Shown here: in pieces, positions 56,913-64,000 of the stretch
Layout of the letters: every line of letters begins with the position of its first letter
Position numbering within the stretch: the first letter of the stretch is position 1
NCBI GenBank assembly: GCA_950097015.1
Contig: CATNEN010000029.1
Coordinates: forward strand, 1,611,001-1,675,000
DNA length: 64,000 bases
Origin: Macrostomum hystrix
Taxonomy: Eukaryota; Platyhelminthes; Macrostomidae
Reading direction: 5' to 3'
The notes under the pieces: model-generated
Database searches by the model: none
What the model was told of the DNA's origin: nothing
The model's input: only the letters and a program-made list of their open reading frames with translations
Translations under genes and position numbers: made by a program

Positions 56913-57159
56913 GGAAAGGATCCGTCGGATGAGAATCCCGCCTCAAAACCAGATGCCAGATGTAATTAGACCAAAGGCTAGCTGGCACAGCTTTATAGAC
57001 CCAACAGAATACGGCCTCTTAAGGACAAGGGAATCTGAGAAACGAGCTAAATTAGGCTCAGGCAGCTTGTTTCCCCGATACCCCCCTCCTTGGTCAGGCC
57101 CCTGTCCGGATATTGAAGTCGCAGACAGCTCTTTGTGCAGCAGGGACCCACCGCTTTGA
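56913..57159 (+). CDS. Possible terminal exon of unknown protein
   Basis: After an acceptor-like CTATTACAG (56912) a frame runs to TGA at 57159. It includes DPTEYGLLRTRESEKRAKLG and PRYPPPWSGPCPDIEV. Its composition is more protein-like than the surrounding repeats, but I recognise no family and no upstream exon. An alternative frame ends after 26 codons. Treat as a weak coding candidate. Confidence 0.2.
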
Positions 57160-57244
57160 AGTAACAGATTGACTTACGCGCGACTCTTTGGCCTCATTGC
57201 TTTCTTCACGAAATTCAAGAATTTCCTGAAATCAGTCTCTAGAA

Positions 57245-57870
57245 GCAGTTCTTGCTTCGATTCCAGTAATAGTTCTTGCTTCGATTCCAGTAATAGTTAT
57301 TGCTTCGATTCCAGTAATGGTTATTGCTTCGATTCCAGTAATAGTTCTTGCTTCGATTCCAGTAATAGTTCTTGCTTCGATTCCAGTAATAGTTATTGCT
57401 TCGATTCCAGTAATAGTTCTTGCTTCGATTCCAGTAATGGTTATTGCTTCGATTCCAGTAATAGTTCTTGCTTCGATTCCAGTAATAGTTATTGCTTCGA
57501 TTCTAGTAATAGTTCTTGCTTCGATTCTAGTAATAGTTCTTGCTTCGATACCAGAAATAGTTCTTGTTTCGATTCCAGTTATGGTTCTTACTTCGATTCC
57601 AGTAATAGTTCTTGCTTCGATTCCAGTATTAGTTCTTGCTTCGATTCCAGTAATAGTTTTTGCTTCGGTTCTAGAAATAGTTCTTGCTCCGATTCTATTA
57701 ATAGTTCTTGCTTCGATACCAGTAATAGTTCTTGGTTCGATTCCAGTAATAGTTCTTGCTTCGATTCTAGTAATAGTTCTTGCTTCGATTCCAGTAAAAG
57801 TTCTTACTTCGATTCCAGCAAAAGTTCTTATTTCGATTCTAGTATTAGTTCTTGCTTCGGTTCTAGTTCG
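57245..57870. repeat. 24-bp array, multiple of three
   Basis: About 26 copies of a 24-bp unit, TTCGATTCCAGTAATAGT plus TCTTGC. It is open in two forward frames, one reading SSCFDSSN. Indels are absent over the main part, but there is no start, homology or splice context to support coding. Confidence 0.93.
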
Positions 57871-58174
57871 CTTCTAGCTTTAATTTTTGTTTCGACAATA
57901 TCTTTAATTCTCGCATTAATGATTTTCTTATATTCTTGCTTCGATTCTAGCTTCGATTCTTTGCTTCGATTCTACGAGTGTATCTTGGATTCTCGCGGTA
58001 AAACTCTAATAATCGGGCCATATCTTTTGCTGCGATTCTAGACTCTAGAATTGCATATCTAGCTAGAATAGAATAATGTTCTTAGCCTATCTACCTGATA
58101 GATGTCGGGCAGAGTTGCCAGACAGGTTAGAATTCCTCGCTGGTTAAAATTGAACAATTTTGCCGCGACCTCAG

Positions 58175-58237
58175 TGGGGTGCAGGGCTGCATTTCCAAAC
58201 TGGCCCGGCGGTTCCCGACTATGACGACAGCGGCCAG
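58175..58237 (+). CDS. Possible 63-bp microexon
   Basis: CTCAG (58170-58174) and GTAAGCC (58238) bound a 63-bp segment in phase 0 encoding LHFQTGPAVPDYDDSGQ after WGAG. It is GC-rich among AT-rich flanks. No partner exon is recognised. Confidence 0.2.
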
Positions 58238-58449
58238 GTAAGCCAAGATGCTAATAGAATGCGTTTCCCACTTCATCCTGTCCTGCTAGATCCCATCCTA
58301 ATCAGCGGCAGGTGCGACAACTAACTGGAAGATTTTAACTGTAGCCTAGGGGAGAATAGGAAAACCAAATCCTTGGACTGCTGCAATTTCTCGAACAAAA
58401 ATCGAGATTAATTTATTAACAGGTGTGACTACCCTGACTTTCTCATCGT

Positions 58450-58755
58450 CAGGCGGTGTACACCGTCGCTAGACTCACGACTTGAAGGTCGTGGGTTCGA
58501 TTCCTGACTCCACTGGAACAATTTGTGTCCTTTAGCAAGCCACTTAACTCTGCATTGCTTCAGTTCACCCAGCTGTTAAATTGAGGGTGGGTGTGGCGTC
58601 TCCCCAGTCCATGGACTGAACAGCCGTGCCCGGCCTTCAGATTCAATAGCTGCGGCTGTGCTGTCGGCTGCGCATCTGCCCCAAGGTGTAATCATTTAAT
58701 ATTGTTATTATTATTATTATAATTATTATTATTATTATTATTATTATTATGGGCT
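58450..58755 (+). mobile_element. tRNA-derived SINE, full-length copy with TTA tail
   Basis: It has a tRNA-like head with B box GGGTTCGATTCCTGACTCC, then a central part (TGTGTCCTTTAGCAAGCCAC, TTCACCCAGCTGTTAAAT). The 3' body reads CCCCAGTCCATGGACTGAA and CAATAGCTGCGGCTGTGC, and a (TTA)n tail runs from about 58698. The central TCCTTTAGCAAGCCACTTAA recalls the conserved central domain of V-type SINEs. Partial copies lie at 3.2, 17.4 and 18.1 kb. Confidence 0.82.
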
Positions 58756-58759
58756 AAGA

Positions 58760-59450
58760 TTCGCATGTCAGAGGTTTTTTTCACTACACGAGTTGAATCT
58801 CGCGTTTGTCTCTTAGAATAGTTGTGTACTCTTATATCGATGGTATGAAAGTACAAAATTAGAGTGGAAATTGTCTGGCACCACAAAAGCAGACTTTTAG
58901 ATGAAACTTTTGAATTGTTTCTAAGCTTCTCATCTTGCTGCGTAAACTGTAAAGCAGTTTCTAAAAGGTTCTAAAGTTTTATAAAAGGACTTTTTTTCTC
59001 CAATTTCAGAATAGATTCGGTGTGGGCCAATTTTCTTACTATTTCACTCCTTCGATGCCTCAAACACACCCTGTCACTCTCTTGAAACTCAGCCTTCCAT
59101 TGAGTAAACAAGCTCACTATTCTACTACTATTTCACGCCCTTCTGCTTTTTTTAAACCGGAGATTCAAAACTGTTCTCAGCCACGGATGAGTTGCAGGTG
59201 AGTAGGGAAGAATATAGTTGCCGGCGTAATTTTAGTTGTCAACAGGCGTGCCTTCGGCGCGTTTGGACAAAACGCACACAAACTCGCGTTTCCCTACTTC
59301 CCAAATCTGAGGTAACTGTACTCTAATCTCGGCTCTATGGGATGACACCGGAGGCGGAGTCAATCAGGCTTTGAGGGAATAGGGAAGAAATTAATGGTAG
59401 CCAAGGCGACGCAAATTCCATAGTTAGTCACGATCGGGGTATTGTTGTAA
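58760..59450. other. Non-coding stretch
   Basis: No gene found between the SINE and the 18-bp array. Confidence 0.35.
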
Positions 59451-59455
59451 GCCGC

Positions 59456-60784
59456 ATGTGGCCAATAATAGCTCTTCTGTGTCTCTGCGTTTTCGCATTG
59501 TCCTTTTATGGGACTGTCAATTATCTACTGCCAGTCAATTATCTACTGCCAGTCAATTATCTACTACCAGTCAATTATCTACTGCCAGTCAATTATCTAC
59601 TGCCAGTCAATTATCTACTGACAGTCAATTATCTACTGACACGCAATTATCTACTGCCAGTCAATTATCTACTGCCAGTCAATTATCTACTGACAGGCAA
59701 TTATCTACTGCCAGTCAATTATCTACGACCAGTCAATTATCTACTGACAGTCAATTATCTACTGACACGCAATTATCTACTGCCAGTCAATTATCTACGA
59801 CCAGTCAATTATCTACTGACAGTCAATTATCTACTACCAGTCAATTATCTACTGACAGGCAATTATCTACTGCCAGTCAATTATCTACGACCAGTCAATT
59901 ATCTACTGCCAGTCAATTATCTACTGACAGTCAATTATCTACTGCCAGTCAATTATCTACTGACAGTCAATTATCTACTGCCAGTCAATTATCTACTGCC
60001 AGTCAATTATCTACTGCCAGTCAATTATCTACTGACAGTCAATTATCTACTGCCAGTCAATTATCTACTGCCAGTCAATTATCTACTGCCAGTCAATTAT
60101 CTACTGCCAGTCAATTATCTACTGCCAGTCAATTATCTACTGCCAGTCAATTATCTACTGCCAGTCAATTATCTACTGCCAGTCAATTATCTACTGACAG
60201 TCAATTATCTACTGACACGCAATTATCTACTGCCAGTCAATTATCTACGACCAGTCAATTATCTACTGACAGTCAATTATCTACTACCAGTCAATTATCT
60301 ACTGACAGTCAATTATCTACTGCCAGTCAATTATCTACTGACAGTCAATTATCTACTGCCAGTCAATTATCTACTGACAGTCAATTATCTACTACCAGTC
60401 AATTATCTACTGACAGTCAATTATCTACTACCAGTCAATTATCTACTGACAGGCAATTATCTACTGCCAGTCAATTATCTACGACCAGTCAATTATCTAC
60501 TGCCAGTCAATTATCTACTGACAGTCAATTATCTACTGCCAGTCAATTATCTACTGACAGTCAATTATCTACTGCCAGTCAATTATCTACTGCCAGTCAA
60601 TTATCTACTGCCAGTCAATTATCTACTGACAGTCAATTATCTACTGACAGTCAATTGTCCACTGGCAGACAATTATCCATGGACAGTGAATCATATACTG
60701 ACATTCAGTTATCTACTGCCAGTCAATTATCTACTTACAGTCAGTAATTTTCAGGCAATTTCTCTCTCAGGCATCGTCAAGTAG
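59456..60784 (+). other. Long open frame: signal-peptide-like start plus 18-bp repeats
   Basis: From ATG at 59456 a 442-codon frame begins MWPIIALLCLCVFALSFYG, a plausible secretion signal. It continues into about 66 hexapeptide repeats of the type NYLLPV, ending at TAG 60782-60784. A second frame on the same strand (QLSTAS repeats, 429 codons from 59458) is also open, so openness follows from the 18-bp unit. There is no homology or splice evidence. It may be a lineage-specific repeat protein or simply a minisatellite. Confidence 0.25.
59516..60700. repeat. 18-bp minisatellite, about 66 copies
   Basis: CAATTATCTACTGCCAGT repeated with point variants (GACAGT, ACCAGT, CGACCAGT, GACACG, GACAGG) and no length changes. 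The order GACACG, GCCAGT, CGACCAGT recurs, showing multi-unit duplication. Confidence 0.96.
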
Positions 60785-60789
60785 GACTG

Positions 60790-61250
60790 TGAAAGGCGCT
60801 CGGAAAAGTACAGCGAGACCATTCTCAACGCATTTGGTCACTGTCTAGAGGGATCAGTTGTAGTCAGTCAGCCAGCCGGCCGTTTCCGTTAGAAATCTAT
60901 TGAAATCTTCGTCAAAGAGAGGCTCAACCAATCGGAAACGGATATCAAGTAGACTAGACTAGTATTTCCTTCATAGCTGCTCAAATAGCTAGGCCGTCAA
61001 TGTAACCAGTAGACCGCGACACACAGCGGGGGTATTCCTAATCTCTGTCCAGCACGTTGTCACGATAACTGGCAGTTCCTCTACTCTAGGCCTACCCTTG
61101 GCATCTAATCCCGTCACTCATTCTTTGCTAAAGGATTTGATTGAAAACCGGTTTGAGAAAGCGTTGTCAAAGTCTTCACTAAGCAGTGCAGACTCGTTCA
61201 AAGGCCTAGCCTAGTCTCAGTGAAAAGAGAAAATAGAAGTTTAAGTAGAC
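60790..61250. other. Non-coding stretch
   Basis: No gene or repeat recognised. Confidence 0.35.
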
Positions 61251-61254
61251 AAGT

Positions 61255-61905
61255 TGACATTATTGAGACAGCAGTAGACAGCAATGAGACAGGTAGATAG
61301 ATATGAGACAGGTAGACAGATATGAGACAGGTAGACAGATATGAGACAGGTAGACAGATATGAGACAGGTAGACAGACTGGCATTGAGACAGGTAGACAG
61401 ATATGAGACAGGTAGACAGATATGAGACAGGTAGACAGATATGAGACAGGTAGACAGATATGAGACAGGTAGACAGATATGAGACAGGTAGACAGATATG
61501 AGACAGGTAGACAGATATGAGACAGGTAGACAGATATGAGACAGGTAGACAGATATGAGACAGGTAGACAGATATGAGACAGGTAGACAGACTGGCATTG
61601 AGACAGTTAGACAGATATGAGACAGGTAGGCAGACTGGCATTGAGACAGGTAGACAGATATGAGACAGGTAGACAGACTGGCATTGAGACAGGTAGACAG
61701 ATATGAGACAGGTAGACAGACTGGCATTGAGACAGGTAGACAGATATGAGACAGGTAGACAGACTGGCATTGAGACAGGTAGACAGATATGAGACAGGTA
61801 GACAGACAGCTATTGAGACAGGTAGACAGATATGAGACAGGTAGACAGACAGCTATTGAGACAGGTAGACAGATATGAGACAGGTAGACAGACAGCTATT
61901 GAGAC
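61255..61905. repeat. 19-bp GACAGGTAGACAGATATGA array
   Basis: About 33 copies of GACAGGTAGACAGATATGA, with CTGGCATTGA or CAGCTATTGA replacing the end of some units at regular places in the right half. Confidence 0.94.
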
Positions 61906-61919
61906 GAGTACACAGATCG

Positions 61920-62600
61920 AACAGGGAAGAAAGGGCAGCTATGTTTATTTCCGTCCTTGAAGTGGCTCGAATAATAATATTCAAATTTCTAAGAAAATAA
62001 CATCACTTTATCTCACGAGACCTTTGTCTAAAGCTGCTTCACCTGGGACCATCTAGCCAATTATAATTTTTTCTTACCTATCCAGATATTTCTTTTAGAA
62101 GCAATCGACTTCCTTCAGGAAGTGCCTCGCAGAGCTGGTAGTTTCCTGTTTTGGGCAAAAAGAAAAGAGCAGTCAATCTATTTTTCAAAGGCTGTTTAGA
62201 AACTATTCCTGTTTTCAAATATAGCCCAGCCTGAATTCTCCCATTCTGCTGGCGGGATTGCTGAACCAAGCTGAAACCAAACTGCAGCAGCATTCTATGA
62301 AGCCACACAGCGATCAATGAAAGTGATCGACCATGCGATGAGCGTTTCAGGATGTTTGCAATCAAGCACACAGTCCGCTAGCTAAAGCAGCAACATGCGG
62401 CCTAGCAATAACCATAAAAAAATTATTCTCTACCATTGTGAAGTGCCAGTCTGCAGTTCCAGACTGATTTAGATTGGCCACGACAAAACTCAATGACGAG
62501 CGATGTGTCTATTTTGCTAGACTTCTGTGATGAACGGAAAACGGCGAAAATTATTTTATACGAAATGCAATCTCACTTTCGTATTTTTCGACGAAAACTC
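61920..62600. other. Stretch with an unrecognised minus-strand open frame
   Basis: A 97-codon frame on the minus strand (62371-62078) has no family I recognise and no clear splice signals. Nothing else is seen. Confidence 0.25.
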
Positions 62601-62614
62601 TATGATGTTTCTGA

Positions 62615-63385
62615 GATATTGGGTGAGATTGTGAGAGACCGTGTGAGATTTTGAGAGGAGGTGAGTGAGATTGTAAGAGAGGGCTTAGATTGTGTGAGAT
62701 TGTCGGTGAGTTTGTGAGATGAGGGGGGTGAGATTGTGAGATGAGGTGGGTGAGATTGTGTGAGAGTGGGTGAGATTGTGAGAAAGAGTGGGTGAGATTG
62801 TGTGAGAGAGTGGGTGAGATTGTGTGAGAGAGTGGGTGAGATTGTGAGTAAGAGTGGGTGAGATTGTGAGTAAGAGTGGGTGAGATTGTGAGTAAGAGTG
62901 GGTGAGATTGTGAGTAAGAGTGGGTGAGATTGTGAGTAAGAGTGGGTGAGATTGTGAGTAAGAGTGGGTGAGATTGTGAGTAAGAGTGGGTGAGATTGTG
63001 AGTAAGAGTGGGTGAGATTGTGAGTAAGAGTGGGTGAGATTGTGTGAGAGAGTGGGTGAGATTGTGTGAGAGAGTGGGTGAGATTGTGAGAGAGTGGGTG
63101 AGATTGTGAGAAAGTGGTTGAGATTGTGAGAAAGTGGTTAAGATTGTGAGAAAGTGGGTGAGTTGTGAGAAAGATTGTGAGTAAGAGTGGGTGAGATTGT
63201 GAGTAAGAGTGGGTGAGATTGTGAGTAAGAGTGGGTGAGATTGTGAGTAAGAGTGGTTGAGATTGTGAGAAAGTGGGTGAGTTGCGGAGAAAGAGTGGGT
63301 GAGATTGTGAGTAATAGTGGGTGAGATTGTGAGTAAGAGTGGGTGAGATTGTGAGAAAGAGTGGGTGAGATTGCGTGAGAGAGTG
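62615..63385. repeat. 23-bp GTGAGATTGTGAGTAAGAG array
   Basis: About 33 units of GTGAGATTGTGAGTAAGAG plus TGGG, with GTGTGAGAGAG and GTGAGAAAG variants. Each unit contains GTGAGTAAG, close to a 5' splice-site consensus, on the + strand. Shares words with the array at 38.2 kb. Confidence 0.93.
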
Positions 63386-63389
63386 GGTG

Positions 63390-63715
63390 AGAGTGGAGAA
63401 AGCAGCGAAGGTCGTGAGAGAAGCAGGAAGAGAATGAACTGCAGACTCAGTGAGTGAATTAGGCATGTGCTGTGTGTTACTGCCCTATTTGCACGGAGTC
63501 AGAAAGTGAGCTAGCTAGCCTGCCTGTAGTTAGCTGGGCCGGGCGGATGAAAATGCGGCAATCTAATTGCATTGTCGAGCTAACCCAGCGAGCACTGCAA
63601 TTTCTGCTGCAATTCACTCTAATTTGAAAGTTGGTTAAAACGCTCCAATGCGCGCCAGCTTCAGGCTGTGCGATTGTCGGCGCCGAGTGGAAATAAACTA
63701 TTTTCGAGAAATTAT
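63390..63715. other. Non-coding stretch
   Basis: No gene recognised between two repeat arrays. Confidence 0.3.
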
Positions 63716-63717
63716 AC

Positions 63718-64000
63718 GCTGACTGACTGACTGCCTGACTGACTGACTGCCTGACTGACTGACTGCCTGACTGACTGACTGACTGACTGACTGACTGACT
63801 GACTGACTGACTGACTGACTGCCTGACTGACTGACTGACTGACTGACTGACTGACTGACTGACTGACTGACTGACTGACTGCCTGACTGACTGACTGCCT
63901 GACTGACTGACTGCCTGACTGCCTGACTGACTGACTGACTGACTGACTGACTGCCTGACTGACTGACTGCCTGACTGACTGACTGACTGACTGACTGCCT
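63718..64000. repeat. GACT tetranucleotide tract with GCCT interruptions
   Basis: CTGACTGACTGA continuing to the right window edge, with periodic CTGCCTGA interruptions. It extends beyond the window. Confidence 0.96.

Noticed and set aside
62078-62371. 97-codon minus-strand frame as a gene
   Set aside because: No family resemblance, no splice signals and no polyadenylation context. The length is not remarkable in 64 kb.

Overview
This is an animal nuclear genome window. Its genes have metazoan families, GT-AG introns, AATAAA signals and no operons. I recognise coding exons of a heparan-sulfate N-deacetylase/N-sulfotransferase, a folate receptor, a syntaxin-6-like protein, a sodium-phosphate cotransporter (SLC34), a synaptotagmin-15-like protein, a PIP4P/TMEM55-like protein and one isolated fascin exon. 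The short TAACCC tract fits the common animal telomere repeat. GC-rich exons sit in AT-rich, extremely minisatellite-rich DNA. A lophotrochozoan, perhaps a free-living flatworm such as Macrostomum, is plausible, but this is inference only.

Layout on the left. 1-4.0 kb (+) holds the 3' half of an NDST gene behind three intronic arrays. 4.2-5.4 kb is a 26-bp array. A 506-bp Tc1/mariner-type inverted-repeat element with TA duplications lies at 5.7-6.3 kb, then a 36/29-bp array to 9.7 kb. 9.8-12.0 kb (+) is a complete two-exon folate receptor. 13.9-15.1 kb (-) is a fascin exon in continuous frame with a decayed LINE RNase H. 16.0-17.2 kb (+) is a syntaxin-6-like membrane protein with no SNARE motif. 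18.9-20.8 kb (+) is a complete three-exon SLC34 transporter, with an orphan copy of its C-terminus 2 kb downstream.

Layout in the centre. 25.8-41 kb (-) is a synaptotagmin-15-like gene. Its largest recognised intron carries a young, apparently intact Ty3/gypsy element (27473-32030, 5-bp TSD, LTRs with one difference) inserted inside a 19-bp array. Another of its introns carries a decayed Penelope-like element with inverted terminal arms and a candidate hammerhead ribozyme.

Layout on the right. 46.2-50.5 kb (-) is a PIP4P/TMEM55-like gene. Its zinc-ribbon and two-membrane-segment plan is kept, but the CX5R phosphatase motif is lost and a ~195-residue tail is added by splicing. From 50.6 kb to the end, apart from one SINE and two doubtful coding pieces, almost everything is tandem repeat, including a 4.7-kb 15-bp purine/pyrimidine array.

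The main general observation is that nearly every intron seen here is largely made of its own tandem array. In the last intron of the synaptotagmin gene, the 34-bp unit begins with a splice-donor sequence and ends with an acceptor-like CAG, and the true donor is the first unit of the array. I see no shared pathway among the genes; they are ordinary membrane, trafficking and matrix genes. Exon borders were placed by reading phase and GT/AG signals by eye.
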